DNA of 64,000 nucleotides, taken from contig JAJLRJ010000005.1 of NCBI GenBank assembly GCA_024195265.1, positions 32,701,536-32,765,535 of the forward strand. The letters run 5' to 3'. A model generated the notes under the pieces. The model saw only the letters and a list, made by a program, of their open reading frames with translations. It was not told the origin of the DNA and did not search any database. The stretch comes from Dendrophyllia cribrosa. Its lineage: Eukaryota; Cnidaria; Anthozoa; Scleractinia; Dendrophylliidae. A program made the position numbers and the translations under genes. Of this stretch, positions 24,142 to 36,878 are shown one piece after another; position 1 is the first letter of the stretch; every line of letters starts with the position of its first letter.

Positions 24142-24289
24142 TCTTCCACATATTTACTGTTATTATCATTACTAGCCGTTTCTAGTTTTCATCCGTTACT
24201 TGTTTATTAGCCTATCGTGTGTCAGCATTTTATCTTAGCCTTTTTTAAATATTGTAACCGTTTGTTTCCATCTTCACTTAGCTTTCCTA

Positions 24290-24336
24290 GCCCCTGATGA
24301 AGGTTAGTTTTGTCTAACCGAAATATCGGGCATATA
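24290..24336 (+). ncRNA. hammerhead-like motif at a Penelope 3' end
   Basis: CTGATGA, then a perfect 6-bp hairpin GGTTAG-TTTTGT-CTAACC, then GAAA and TATCGGGC. This is the order of the hammerhead ribozyme core (CUGANGA, stem II, GAAA), and Penelope-like elements are known to carry hammerheads. One extra A lies between the CTGATGA box and stem II, and I could not define stem I and the cleavage site, so activity is uncertain. Confidence 0.45.
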
Positions 24337-24414
24337 TTATTAAAAGAAATCGAACGAATTTGCTGTGTGATCAGCCCTGCATGTTAAAGGTTTTTTACAA
24401 GTATGATGGTCATA

Positions 24415-24725
24415 CAGGTATCATGTAGAGAGACACCATTCGTAAGGCCAGAGAAGCATTTTTAATTTCCAAGGGCAAGACTCTTGAACCCTATGGGATG
24501 AACAGGCGCGATGAAACTTAATCTATTTCTATTCAGTTTATAGTAGCCTTTGTAAACGTTTCTGCTGTCTATTCTTGTTAACCAATCGTATTTAATCTTT
24601 TTCATTTCAATCATTTTATATCTTGTAACCGTTTTATTCCATTTTTACTTAGCTCTTTGGAGCCTCTGATGAAGATTAGTTTTGCCTAACCGAAATATTG
24701 GGCAATAAAATACCTTTTTTTTACG
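24415..24725 (+). mobile_element. second Penelope-like 3' fragment
   Basis: It repeats the end of the endonuclease frame (region encoding IRKAREAFLIS, then LEPYGMNRRDET and a stop) and the same 3' untranslated tail as the copy ending near 24350. Only the last 30 or so codons remain. It is a tandem, truncated copy of the same family. Confidence 0.8.
24663..24705 (+). ncRNA. second hammerhead-like motif
   Basis: CTCTGATGA-A-GATTAG-TTTTGC-CTAACC-GAAA-TATTGGGCAATA. Stem II is kept apart from one mismatch, and TATT/AATA could form a short stem III. Same family as 24290-24336. Confidence 0.4.
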
Positions 24726-26369
24726 TGGTCAGATCAGCCTTGCAGTTCATTGTTTTTGTTCATTCATTTTTTGGCTGGTTAGGTCTCTCGTAGATCCTAC
24801 GTATCGTCATCAGCATTATCGTTTGCGGTCTTCTGCAGTTTACTTTTATTTCCTTTTTAGCAGTCCGATTAGCCTTTCATTTAGTTTTAACTTTTATTCA
24901 ATACTGCTGATCCTGATCTACACCAAGATCCGGCTTCACTTCGCCGTGCTGTTTGTCTAAGTGGTCCTTGCTTTATTTGAGAGTTACATAGATAGGCTAA
25001 GCCTAACAGCGGAGCTCCCTGAACAGAATGCTGATGATAAGCTTAATTAAGGTGAAAGGTCGGAAGCACAAGATTTAAGATTGACAACCGGGCTTTTTTT
25101 CAGTTCACGCAGTTCACAAAAACAGTATTACGCGACCGTCTGCACAGTACATTTAGACCGTACAAAAGTTCACAACAATAACTTATCTCGGTCTAGAATA
25201 ACTAGTATGACAAATTTCCGAATAAAATACACCTGTTGAGTATCAAAAATTGCCCGAGAAACTGATTTGGAAATAGAAATTGCAAAAAATACATAGACAT
25301 CTTTGCATAAGGCGACGCGAGTGAAGTTAGAACTATGAAATCCAAGTCTTGTTTTGTTTACATAAAATCTCTTTTCAACCAATGTAATAAATGAACAAAC
25401 ACATAAAAATAGACAACAAAATCTTCTTTGGAAATTTTTTTTATTAAAGATCTATTAGTTTATGAGTTAAAAGAAAAACGCGTACCATTTATAGCGCAAC
25501 GAGGCCGAGCTGTCCTCGATGAAATTCAAGATATCAACGCGACTGAATTTGAGCACGTTTTATAAACATTTCTCCAAAACTAACGAGAACACAAAGTCAC
25601 TCACAAATTGATATTAACATAAATTCCCATCGAAAAATGTAATTTATTTTACCTTTAAGTCCCTCGGCTGCTTGGAAATTCCGCTTTAAAACTCCGCCGT
25701 CTTTGGTTCTCAAATCCGTAGAAGAAATATTGCCCCGCATTGATAAAAACATATGAAGTTCCTCGAAGCAAGATTTTATCCCTGAAAGCTCTTCTTTTTC
25801 CACTATAGCGGCTTCTGAGTATCCCTTAATTACATGCTAAATTGGTATCCCTGTCTTGAGTAGCAAACCGCGAAAAAAATGAAGGGAAAAACAATTTTGC
25901 AAACGTTTTTCTCCGCTAAACACGTAAGGAGTGTTTACTGCAGCAGACGTGACATCGGCCGTGTAGCCGCGCGAAAAACAAAACATCGCTTTGGTTTCAA
26001 AATTGCTAAGATCCCGGATGTTGTGTGACATCATTCGCGCATGTTTGCGACGTCATACGCGCCCGCGAGCTAGCCCTGCGCGACACACGGACGCGCCCGC
26101 GAAACATTCCGCTAGCCATGACCATGAAAACGGACGGGCATAGGTTCTATGAGTATGGAACTCCGCGAGCGGGCCTTTGGCCCGCGAGAGCTCCGCTATA
26201 AATAACATCAACAGTATAAGTAAAATAATAGTCTTTATCAATACCAAAACTGCATGGCAGAACATAATTTATTAAGTATATTGTATGATACTGGAAATTG
26301 TACGTATAGTGAGATGTAAGCATGTCGTAATTATAAACAATGTTTAAGTCAAGTAGTATGTATGCAGTA
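24726..26369. other. no confident gene
   Basis: A possible minus-strand exon at about 25627-25822 has coding-like composition (SCFEELHMFLSMRGN, DLRTKDGGVLKRNF) between an acceptor-like ACTCAG and a donor-like AAAG|GTAAAA, but no partner exons were found. A GC-rich patch at 26040-26200 resembles other foldback elements. Confidence 0.4.
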
Positions 26370-26654
26370 TAGAGCAGTTTTCAATTGACTGTCGAAAGTA
26401 ATTACACAATTGCTTTGGTTTTGCATTGCTACGCTTTGTGATTGGCTAAAAAATCTCGCGCCACTTTCTCGACCAATCAGAAGTAAAACCAAAACCAATC
26501 GTGACTTGCTCGCACGCTTTTCCCGCGCTTGGCGCCCGCGACATGTAATTGCTTCGAGCTCTGATTGGTTCACTGGATTGTTTACGACTGCTGTGATTGG
26601 TCAGAGTAATTACTTTGGTTTTGGTTTTACGACACTCAATTGAAAACTGCTCTA
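26370..26654. mobile_element. 285-bp MITE, copy 1
   Basis: The ends TAGAGCAGTTTTCAATTGA and the inverted TCAATTGAAAACTGCTCTA are perfect terminal repeats. The body contains several GATTGG/CCAAT motifs. A nearly identical copy is at 36066-36351, a diverged one at 61036-61248 and a fragment at 10141-10300. Confidence 0.9.
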
Positions 26655-29034
26655 ATGTAAAGTAACAGGGCCATGTAAATCAGCTATAGCTAAATTTTGT
26701 ATGATATTGAGAACTCATGTTAAGCAGTTGTATTTTTCTGTACGTAAATACTTTAGTGTATATAGAGTGTAACGTATTGTGTAGTAATGATATATGTATT
26801 CATCAATAAAAAAATATGCCCCTAAAACAAAAAAAGAAGACCCAAATAGAAACCAATAAGGCTCATGTGGTTGATCTCCCACGGTCAAAGTTAGATCCGA
26901 GTACGACTGATAAGACTGAATAGACGAGAATATCAATAAATCTGTGCCAAAAAATGTTCGAAACGACTCTTTCAACTTCTCCATTCCTTGTCAAACATTT
27001 GTCCGAAACCAAGTTTGTTCATCTAGTTCTGTGCAGTTCTCTTTACATAAGTCTGAGAAGCCCATTTTAAAACGCGAACCCCTCCATGTTTGAACAGGGC
27101 GCCCCCTCTTTCTATTGCCTTGCGTTAATGCGGGTTCCATTTAAGGGCTGTTGTCATGCTATATTTCCGTCTGTTTTTTTCAGGGTATTTCCAACGTGAC
27201 CTCCTCTGATTATTGGTCCACCTGTTGTTATAGTTTCTCATTCGTTATTTTTTCCAGCCAATTGATGTTGACTGGATAATGAAAACTTAAGCTTCTCTCT
27301 GGTTTGGTTTGTAACAGTCGGTTTGCACAAGATAAATCAATACCTTAACTTTTCACTGAGACGAAACTCATCACCTCATTCTAAAACAAAAGTAAAAAGA
27401 GAATTGCAAGCCATAAAAACGCCATTACGTGAATTTTATAAACAGCGCGCGTGGCTTTCAGTGATCGCTGAAATACAAAAAATAAACAAATAACCTCTAT
27501 TTTGCTTTGAACCTATCATAGCACCGATATTTGTACATGGACTTTATTTGTTTCTCATCATTTCTCGCCGTTTTTCTCGAACTTTGCTCTTGCAAAAATA
27601 TCCACATTTTCGTGCCAAATTAAGGTTATTGTTAATTTTGTCCGTCGCGTCTTCTATAGTGCGTGTACAACTGAAAAGTGATCAATGCATGTGTAAAATA
27701 CAAACGAAGTTAATGTCGACTTCCATACGCCGACGTTTGGATTCTAAACGCCGTCTCTCAGTTGTGTCCTATTAAATAATCAACACCAGCAGATCGTTCA
27801 GGCCGTGGCCCGGTTTATTTATGGGGCGAAAATTTCGAGCACGCGCGCGAGAGGGGAACGCGCGAAAGGGAGCCACCTCTCCTTTCTCGCTTTCCCCTCG
27901 CGCGCGCGTCCTCGAAATTTCGCAAATAAACCGACGTCTGCAACGCAGGCTATAGTTGAGCGCACCTGATAACTCTCGGAATCTATCCCGCAGGCTTGTT
28001 TTTCCTATGTGGCACTTCCTACATGCAGTGCATTGTATAATGATGATGTAAATACAAGGTTTGTGCTTATATACACAGTCATTGACACCTTTGCAACTTA
28101 CTGTAATAGCTTTCCTTTTTGAAACTGAAATTAGTTAAGATTCACCATTGCCACAAAAACAATGCTTGAAAAAAATGGACTCGTGCCATCCACCACATGC
28201 AACCTGAGCGAATGCCCCCGACATTTGCGGACCATGCAGGTACCGTCCATTAATAAAGAAACAAACAATAATAGGTAAACACCTCTGTGACACGTTTAAT
28301 ATTCTATATCTGAAATCCTAATATATGACGCTCTTTTGAACATCCTCCGCTAGCTCCACTAATAAGCTCTGCCTCCGTCAGAGGGTTTATTTATTATTTT
28401 TTTTTTGTTCGCTTCAGGGTATGCTGAAGATTGACAGTCCTTAATTACTTAAAGTTTACACATTCTAATCTTGTGCCAAAAATATAAACAAAATAACATA
28501 AGACCTGTTAAAAAATAAATTCTTACTGTGAAAGTTTCCCTATGAAATTAAACAAAGAAACGATCATTCAGTTTAAGAAATTTTAAAGACGAGTTGTCAG
28601 TTGGAAGCATGACGCACCATGATTGCTACAGTGCCGCACAATCCGCTTTTTACGCAATAAAAAGTCGCTCATTTGTGTGCGGTAATATGGTGATTGCTCC
28701 ATGACAGCTCGAAACGTCAAGGAAAAGACAAAACTTTTCAAGTTTACGAAAGCTCGAGTTATCGGGGTAAAATTATCGAAATAACAGTTAATAGAGTAGA
28801 GAACCTAGTTTTGGTTCGAGTTAGCTGCAGAGATTTGACTGCTCGAAATTAAAGCTAGCAAAAGCTCCAATTACTTCCTTACCTCTTATAAACTGAAGAT
28901 CTCAGAAGAATAATTGACGTGTTGTTTGAGTCCATGCAATAGCTTCTTGTAATATTTGTCGTTCGAGTGAACAACACTACAGCCGCACCTGCACCTACAC
29001 AAGACAAAACATATATTTGTTATGAATGGGGTTT

Positions 29035-29068
<34 letters not shown>

Positions 29069-29087
29069 GGGTGAAACACGAGTATTT
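26655..29087. other. no gene seen; one foldback inside
   Basis: AT-rich DNA with a GC-rich palindrome at 27811-27932. An isolated exon-like stretch on the minus strand at 28883-28994 is discussed among rejected items. Confidence 0.5.
27811..27932. mobile_element. GC-rich foldback element
   Basis: CGGTTTATTT..GCGAAAATTTCGAG is matched inverted by CTCGAAATTTCGC-AAATAAACCG, with CGCGCGCG arms inside. About 122 bp. MITE-like. Confidence 0.8.
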
Positions 29088-29600
29088 AGTTTTATCGACT
29101 GAGTCGATAAGGTAAATTGACCACCGTAAAAGGATTCAAATAGCTGACGTTTCGAGCGCTAGCCCTTCGTCGGAGCGAATCAAGGGTAGTGTGTGGATTT
29201 TATATAGTAAGCGGTGGAGCTACGCTATTGGTGGAAATTTGGTGACATGAAAAACAAATGTAGATTAGTTGAATGAAAAGCGTTCGTTGATTCCGTGGGG
29301 TTTGAGAGTGCCGCCGGGCGATTTGAAAGATGATTTTTTGTTCTAAGATTTTACGGCTTTCTGTGTTACCCTGGTGTAGGGAAAGGCCGCAGATTGTCAT
29401 GTGTTGTTTAGAATGGTTAGTAAGATTGAAATGACACGTGACTGGTTTGGATGCGTCTTTGTCATTTTTTTTCAACGTCTCTGAGATGTTCACGAAAACG
29501 GTCGCCCAGTCTTCTTCCTGTTTTGTCAATGTATATCTTTTTGCAAAAAGTACATGTTATGCAGTGTGCACTACATTTACGTGGTTACCCTGACTCTGTT
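29088..29600 (-). mobile_element. Penelope-like fragment, minus orientation
   Basis: Reading the minus strand, a Cys-rich stretch followed by YIDKTGRRLGDRFREHLRDV is a GIY-YIG domain (the usual YIG is YID here); then CHFNLTNHSKQHM and SLHQGNTESRKILEQK follow, then a frameshifted C-terminus and the 3' tail down to 29088. There is a stop codon shortly after the GIY-YIG motif. The tail contains CCGACGAAGGGCTAGCGCTC followed by GAAA, a hammerhead-like order. The element is broken and truncated at its 5' side. Confidence 0.8.
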
Positions 29601-29619
29601 GTTAATACGGGCCAACAAC

Positions 29620-30195
29620 GTGCACAACAGACCGACAGCCAATCAGCACTACAAACGTCACAGAAGGAAGAGAACGAGAGAATTCCATTCACCCCCACTT
29701 TCCACTCACACAACAACACAGTAAAAAGCATCATTTTAAAAAAAATTCAAATTACTCCAAAACGAACCCGAAATTGGCATAATTTTTTCACAACCCCCAC
29801 TAATTTCATTCAAACGTGACAAAAACATAGGCAACTTTCTTGTTACGAGCGCACTGAAATCTGACGATGAACCGGGGCCGTAACTTTTAAATGCACACGC
29901 ACACGATGTAACACTTGTCCTTTCATTCACAACGCGGACAAAATAACGGGACCCAAACGATCTATTATAATCACTGATCGTTTCACATGCACCTCCGTCA
30001 TTCAACTAATTTACATTTGTTTTTCAAATTTCCACCAACAGCGTAGCTCCACCACTTATACTATATAAAACCACACACTACCCACAATTTCTTGATTCGC
30101 TCCGACGAAGGGCTAGCGCTCGAACATCAGCTATTTGAATCATTTTACGGTGGTCAATTTACCTTATCGACTCAGTCGATAAAACTAAATTCTCA
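29620..30195 (+). mobile_element. Penelope-like fragment, plus orientation
   Basis: Frames reading FKCTRTRCNTCPFIH and ADKITGPKRS correspond to the Cys-rich linker before the GIY-YIG domain of the same family. That domain is deleted, and the linker runs straight into the same 3' tail seen inverted at 29088-29255. Several frameshifts occur upstream. The two fragments thus form a tail-to-tail inverted pair. Confidence 0.75.
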
Positions 30196-32354
30196 TATAT
30201 TTGTTATCCGAATCGTTCGTAAACGGCCTGCGGAAAATGGCTAGAGCCAGCTGCACTTACTGTAATCGGCTGGGTGGTCCGCGGATGCTCCATCAGTCAG
30301 TCTTACATACACTTTCATGAATTTTGCTGTTATTGGCGGTAGTTTCGATAATATATCTTTAATTTATGGTGTTATATGCGGATAAGCATCTTATAGAGTG
30401 ATTTATATCGTATTGTTTGAGATCTTCATTGCCATAACAGCACCTCCGTCCCGTAACAGTCCAACGTCCATAACTACAGACGTAATTTTCTCCTGTGTAA
30501 TGGTCTGATAATATCTTTTCAAAGCTTTTAGTTTTGATGCTAACATTAAAGGCTCATAAAGAAACAAAGAGCCTTGAGCAAATTATTCAAAATTACAATA
30601 AAAACCGCACTGTTCGTATGGTGGTTATTGCACCTATGATGTTGCTTGTGATTATACGCGTGAAAGCGGAAAAACCATGTTTGTCTTCGATTCAGATTGT
30701 CTCAGTTTATTTTCGTTAACAAATTTATTTTCGTTAACAAACAGACCTTAATTTTTTAGTTGGTGGTAGGAGGACTGAGGCGGGGTAAAGGTTAACCGCA
30801 GTCAAAATGTGGGCATGCGCAATGTCTTCTTTCTCATTCTCAGTCGGCCGGCCGCGAGAATTTCCCGCGTAAAACCATTGTATTGCAACAACACGGTGTA
30901 ATGTCTCGATAAAAATTTCAAGAACGACAGAAATACGTAAAAAAACAAAACAAAAGTCCGTTAAAGACGAGGTGTTTACTTTAAAAGCTCACAGCTCGCA
31001 TATGCATATCTTTTTCCTGAGCCTTGTGGTCGGCCACTGTGTACATTTGTTTTCTGTTTGAATGCGTGACAACTGGAAAACCGGGTCACTTTTTTATTAA
31101 TTTACTGGCGAAAAATGTGATATATATGCGCTACACAAAAAATCACGTTCGCTTGTTGCGAAATCGTTTACATGCTCGTTTTCATGGCTTTGGTTTGAAG
31201 CATGCGCAGACATTTGCCCGCGGTGGAGTGTTTTTAGGTAACTTCGGCGATTCCCGTTTCCAAAAACTTCAGTGGTACCAAAGAAATGCACAAATAACTT
31301 GTGTGAAATGCGTACATATGTTTGGAAGTTCTGGGATGCTTTCTTATATTATGGCAACAAGAAAACAGAACATATGAAGCTTCCGAATTTCCATCTCAGT
31401 TTCTCGTGGTTTCCAGTCGGCCATGATAGTTGGTGATTGTAATAATAGGCTTCCCATGTTATGAACATTTTCAATAAAATAAACGATACGTGCAATAAAT
31501 AGTATAATTTCCGCCAGTTTACCTTCACGCCGACTAAACTGTAGTAGTCTATTCAGACATAAGCTACGCGATAAGCTTCTGATCAGTAGGAGAATAATAT
31601 AATTCGTGTTTATTGTACTTTGTGGCATAAAATAGCCTTGAACCTTACACATACGCGAACTTCTTACCGAACAGTTCATGTGTTTGTTTACTTGTATAAT
31701 AGTCTATTGGTAAGGTCCAATCGAAGCGCGCGCATTATCTTCAGTTATATTGTCGAGCATACGAAAGAGCATAACATACCGTAAAATGCCGTTTATATAA
31801 ACCCTGCGCTTAAAGGCCAATCTACCTGTAAACAAAAAAATACTAGATATTCTGGTTATACGCGCCCCCCGGATATAAGCCCCCTCAACACTTTTAACTT
31901 CAAATAGAAGATTAGGAAAGTATAAGGCATGAAGAGCGCAGAACTATAAGTTTAATTGCAGCCTTATTGCTTTCTCATCAAATGTTAACGTAACTGTTCA
32001 TTTTTTTCTGTAATATTAATGAAAGTACAACAGTTGCAATGACGTTGTTGATGATGACGATGAGTTTGAAGTGAGAAACCTGACCAATGTGAACTAGACA
32101 TGAAAAACATATTTTGATAATGCTGTTGGTAGTCTCAGGTTATTTCTTATCTTCTTTTCCGAAACGGTTTTCCTGCCGCTTATATGCCCCCGGGATATAA
32201 TATATAGGTGAAAAATCGCTGAAAGCACTAAACAAAACTAGAAATAAATCACCCTATAGTTTATCATTTGCGGTTAAATAGAATTCTTACTGCCGTTCTG
32301 CTAAAGCAATTTGCTCGCTCTCGGTTTCCCGTCGATTTTAATAATTGCCTTTAG
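30196..32354. other. no gene seen
   Basis: Contains a duplicated TTATTTTCGTTAACAAA motif at 30709-30741 and repeat-like ends with CGGATATAAGCCCCC near 31873 and TTATATGCCCCCGGGATATA near 32180. Open frames (for example 31024-31377 on the plus strand) show no domain. Confidence 0.45.
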
Positions 32355-32905
32355 CACAGGGAACCCAAACGCTTTATTAGCTATAACATAATCATTCAAT
32401 AAAATATTTTTATTTACCTGTAATCCCGTGTCTTTTTTAGTCGTTTTGGAAGCGATTTGAATCAGAGCGAAGACGGTTGACCTTGCACGTTTCAAATATA
32501 TCTTGTCTGCCGCTTCGTAAATACGACGCGCCTATTACGTCTCAAGTTTCCATTATTATTAACTCAAGTTCTCATTACCATTAACTATTAACTCTCCTGG
32601 GGGGAGAATCTCGGGTTTCAATTTAACGGCCACGAGAAGAGAGAAGAGAGCTCTCTTCTCTTCTTTCTCTTTCCCGGGGAGAGTTAATAGTTAATGTAAT
32701 GGAAACTTGAGACGTAATAGGCACGTCATATTTACAAAGCGGCAGACAAGATAATATTTGAAACGTGCAAGGTCAACCGTCTTCGCTCTGATTCAAATCG
32801 CTTTCAAAACGACTCAAAACTCACAGGATTACAGGTAAATAACAATATTTTATTAAATAATTATGTTATAGCTAATAAAGCGTTTGGGTTCCCTGTGCCT
32901 TCAGC
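32355..32905. mobile_element. large foldback element (arms over 200 bp)
   Basis: The left arm from CACAGGGAACCCAAACGC and the right arm ending GCGTTTGGGTTCCCTGTG match inverted with small indels over more than 200 bp each. The arms close around a GAGAAGAGAG purine/pyrimidine centre near 32640-32670. Each arm holds the same exon-like segment ending in ATTACAG followed by GTAAAT. Confidence 0.85.
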
Positions 32906-35337
32906 CCTGGCCCTTTTACCCTTCAGCTCATCTCTCGTACCCATGATAGGCAACCATTATATTTCGCCTTATAAATACGAGAAAAAGACGGATTATGCGG
33001 CGTCCATCAGCGCATCAGTGCGTCAGTGCACAATACCTTGAGTTGTGTCCGTCTTTAAAACGACGACCTAAACGTTTTTCATCAGTTGAACTTTTTCCCA
33101 GACGTATAATACGTCTTAAGTATTAAAACGACCTATGAACACATGTATAAGAAAGCGACTTACTTGAACAAACAAAAAAATGCGCAACTGCTGTTGTGCG
33201 AGGTTTATCCTATCAAACCTGCCTTGCGTGAAGACAACGAAAGAACGAAACGATTGCTCGCTCTGTCATTCAAACCTTGACCAATACTTACAATATTGGC
33301 AGACCTAGCTAAACGGCAAACTGTAGTTTTTAGTGCTTGCAATGAAGGTTGAAAATTCGACTGCTTAATTGATGGCGAGGATGTGTTAACGGTTGCTCAT
33401 TAGCATTTGTCAGACCCGAGTTATTTTCTCACTTCTAATAAAAGGTATGTCACTCCTTCAACCGGCTTTGACCAATCACATTTCTGGTGTTATAACATGG
33501 TTTAACACTTTGCAATTAAATTGCGCTGTTTGGCCGGCAAAGGAGAGTTTCGAGAGGCAAAACTAATTGATTTTGGTTTTTATTTGGCGTTCTGTCAACC
33601 AACCGGGCTTTAGGTGAGGCATTTCCGAAAATGTTGACGTAAATTCTTATTTGGGCTAAAAAAAGTAAATCGTAAATCAAATGAAATCCAAACTAAAGAT
33701 GAAACATACCGCAAAGCAAAAAGAAAGCCCAGTAAGTTATTATCATGGCTGCGGAAAGTATAATGCAAGAGGATGCTTTCGGTCAAAGACAAGATATTTG
33801 CTATCGACATTGCTTCGCAATCCGCCTGTGTTTGCGGCCGTTAATATTACTGAACAATATCGCGGTACTTTGAGCCATCTCCGCCAGCGTCAAACCCCAC
33901 CTTGAACTGTTATTGCTCACTGCGAACTCGTCAGTTTACTCCGTCACGAACCCAATACATCAAATCTTGCAGCGTAGTCTGATAATCAAGTTTATTTAAT
34001 CTTTAAAAAAAAGACAGAACAATAAAGAAAAAAAGACAATGATTATCCTCTACGCAATGGCAAGAGAGTCTTCAGTGAAGACAGTTAAAAATTAATGGCT
34101 CTTATGGACACAAGATCTCGAAAGCTCCAGAACATTTCAAAAAGATAATATCGCACCTTTTCGTAAAAATTGAAATATAAATTGCAGTAATGGTCAATTT
34201 ATAATTCAGATTGTTTTCAGCTTGATAAAATCTTCAAGCTTTGGCAACCCCTGAAAGGCTGGTAAATCTAAGAGTTCAGTATTATATGCTTTTAGAACCT
34301 CTTTTCCCATAGCTTTTTTTAAAATTCCGTATGTTGTGGGATGCATACTAAGTTTATTTTTAACTCTACTCCAGCGAATTTCTTGTCACAGTGAATTGAA
34401 AACTCTGTAAATATTGTTAAACGTTTGGAAAAAAGTAGACATTTTGAGTAGAAGGTTCTTGGGAAGGAGTGTGTTTGTAACACGTTCGCGGAGAGAGCTT
34501 GTCTTTTATTTACAGTGTCCAGATGTTCAATTTGCTACCTTCGTCAGCCGTTTGTCCAACGCTATTTGCTCGCGTCCCAAAAGGAATGACCTGGTTTTGG
34601 ACGCAGATAGGAAAATGGACCATTGGAAGGAATGCACGCCTCCAGTAAAATAGCTTCCACGGTGCTGCGAATCTTAGCTCCCAAAACGCAGAAGCCGAAA
34701 AATATATATATTAAAAACCAACAACAAATAAAATGCATGTATCCAAGTTTCTTTACAAATAAACATTTATTTTCTTCTTTTTTATGAATAATAATATATT
34801 GGCTCTATGATACTTAAATATCTACAGCAAAACCCTGAAATTTAAAAGATAAAGGTACGCAACCGCCTCGAACCGCCGGTTTAATATGCTACAAACAGCA
34901 ATGTGTCACCTTCAACTATGTTTTAAGCTACAATATCAAAACACAACCTTAAGAGATTTATTTAAGGCTTCAGATATTAGCATTAGTAGCAAACGTAAAT
35001 CCGTCGGCATCACCTTTTATTCCAGCTATATCACAAACTTTTGCATGATCGATATGTGCCATGAACTCTTCTTAAATTTAAGTACGAAAGAATATAGTAC
35101 AAGGCAATGTAGTTTATCTGGAATAAGAATATAAAGGTTCATATTTATTATTACAAGACCTAACAATGACCTTTCCTCGGTATTTGTCAAATACGTCGTT
35201 TTGAAACACTTTGACATGTACAGACTCTGCGTTGCCGTACATCGCAGTAAACTTGAAAATGACCTCAGAGGGTTCGAAACGTCGTTTTTTATAGATGAAA
35301 CTGCAAGGGTAAACTTTCAAATGAAAGCTATCCAAAG
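32906..35337. other. no gene seen
   Basis: AT-rich sequence with scattered short frames. 34414-34653 (+) has an open frame without a recognisable domain. I find no splice-linked set of exons. Confidence 0.45.
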
Positions 35338-35616
35338 GCCCGTTTACACAGGCGATTTTTTGTGCAATTTTTGTCGCGCGCAAATTGCATCTTCAAATTG
35401 CATGTGTAAACGGGCGGCGATTTCAGTGCGATTTGGGCGCGATTTCTCGCGCGATTTCGGAGATGAAACTTGGCGGCGATTTTTGGGAAATCACAGCAAA
35501 TCAAAACAAATGTCGCACCCGAATCGCACAGGAAATCGCCGCTTCTACACTTGCGACAAAAGTTGCATTGGAGAGCGCGACAAAAATCGCATCAAAAATC
35601 GCATGTGTAAACGGGC
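35338..35616. mobile_element. MITE with GCCCGTTTACAC ends
   Basis: GCCCGTTTACACAGGCGAT at the left and the inverted GTGTAAACGGGC at the right bound 279 bp. An extra internal GTGTAAACGGGC lies near 35404. The body is made of GCGATTT/AAATCGC motifs. Confidence 0.85.
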
Positions 35617-36065
35617 ATTAACAGTACATTCCTGTGGTGCTGCCGGTTTATTGTACTCTACAAGGTGATTCTAACGTTTGAGTCTGTGGATGCCGAAAAG
35701 TGAAATGAAACCTATCGATCAGTTCTTTCATTGTGAACGTTGATCGAGAGTGTGCCACTATCATGAAAGAAACTAATACAAGCATCATTATTTACTTATA
35801 CCTTTCTGTACAAAAAGGAAATTACAAAAATAATTATTGTTTAACTTAACTTTATAAGCTGAAAGTATATAAAAATAAAAAATGAATGCAAATATGGTGT
35901 ACCTGTCTAAATTAACCACGCACAAAAACCGCAATTACCACAACATAGCTATGAAAGAAAATAACATGTGGTCCACTGGAATGATACTAAACAGAGAGCG
36001 GCACTTTTTAAACAAGTAGAAGAATGCAATCAATTGGCTAATGCTGGTAATTCTATTCAATGCTT
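35617..36065. other. no gene seen
   Basis: About 450 AT-rich bases between two MITEs. No open frame of note and no splice-linked exon set. Confidence 0.5.
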
Positions 36066-36351
36066 TAGAGCAGTTTTCAATTGAGTATCGAAAGTAATTA
36101 CACAATTGCTTTGGTTTTGCATTGCTACGCTTTGTGATTGGCTAAAAAATCTCGCGCCACTTTCTCGACCAATTAGAAGTAAACCCAAAACCAATCGTGA
36201 CTTGCTCGCACACGTTTTCCCGCGCTTGGCGCCGCCAACATCTAATTGCTTCGAGCTCTGATTGGTTCATTGGATTGTTTACGACTGCTGTGATTGGTCA
36301 GAGTAATTACTTTGGTTTTGGTTTTACGACACTCAATTGAAAACTGCTCTA
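36066..36351. mobile_element. 285-bp MITE, copy 2
   Basis: Almost identical to 26370-26654, with the same TAGAGCAGTTTTCAATTGA ends. It lies 123 bp outside the left end of the 8.8-kb transposon. Confidence 0.9.
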
Positions 36352-36474
36352 TCTTCATACATTTACAGTGCAAAAACTCAGGCAAGGAGCTATGCCATAG
36401 GAATTTTGACATTTTTGGGTCCAAACCGCCCCAAATTAAAACCATCTATACCTTTGTCATACACGAAATACTTA

Positions 36475-36515
36475 GGGACGGACCATTATTTTTCTGGAGG
36501 GGGGGTATGAGAAAT
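36475..36515 (+). repeat. left terminal inverted repeat of the 8.8-kb element
   Basis: 41 bp, identical to the reverse complement of 45217-45257, including a run of seven G. Starts GGGACGGACC and ends TATGAGAAAT. Confidence 0.95.
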
Positions 36516-36516
36516 A

Positions 36517-36600
36517 TTGAAAAAAATTGTTTGCAGAGCCTGAAAAGACAAAATAAAATGTTTGCAAACGCAATATGTATAAAAAAAAAAGTTTGCAAAA
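36517..36600 (+). repeat. left subterminal repeats
   Basis: Three A-tracts each followed by a TTTGCA motif (AAAAAAATTGTTTGCAGAG, AAAATGTTTGCAAAC, AAAAAAAAGTTTGCAAAAG). The same motif class occurs near the right end in the same orientation. Likely protein-binding sites. Confidence 0.7.
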
Positions 36601-36878
36601 GAGCCACACAAACGAAGTTAACAGCTATTCATGAAAAAAAAATTAGTTCGAAAACTTAAATTTAAAATCTTAACGTGAGACCTCCAGATTGAAAGTACAA
36701 GAATATACTCAGCTGGGTTATTTGGTAAATCAAAGGAATTAAATATCAACAATTTTTTACTTCTCTAACTTATCAAATTTCTGTCAAAAGTTGATTCAAG
36801 AAATTTGATAAAACTCAGCTACACTCATCATTAGGTAATTTCAAAAAAATGTGACTAAACTGTGTAGCACATATAAAC

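Noticed and set aside
25627..25822. Possible internal exon on the minus strand
   Set aside because: Coding-like, but without partner exons or a recognisable family; left as a remark in the gap entry.
28883..28994. Possible orphan last exon on the minus strand (CRCGCSVVHSNDKYYKKLLH, then a stop)
   Set aside because: It has an acceptor-like and a donor-like border, but no other exon of the same gene could be found within the region.
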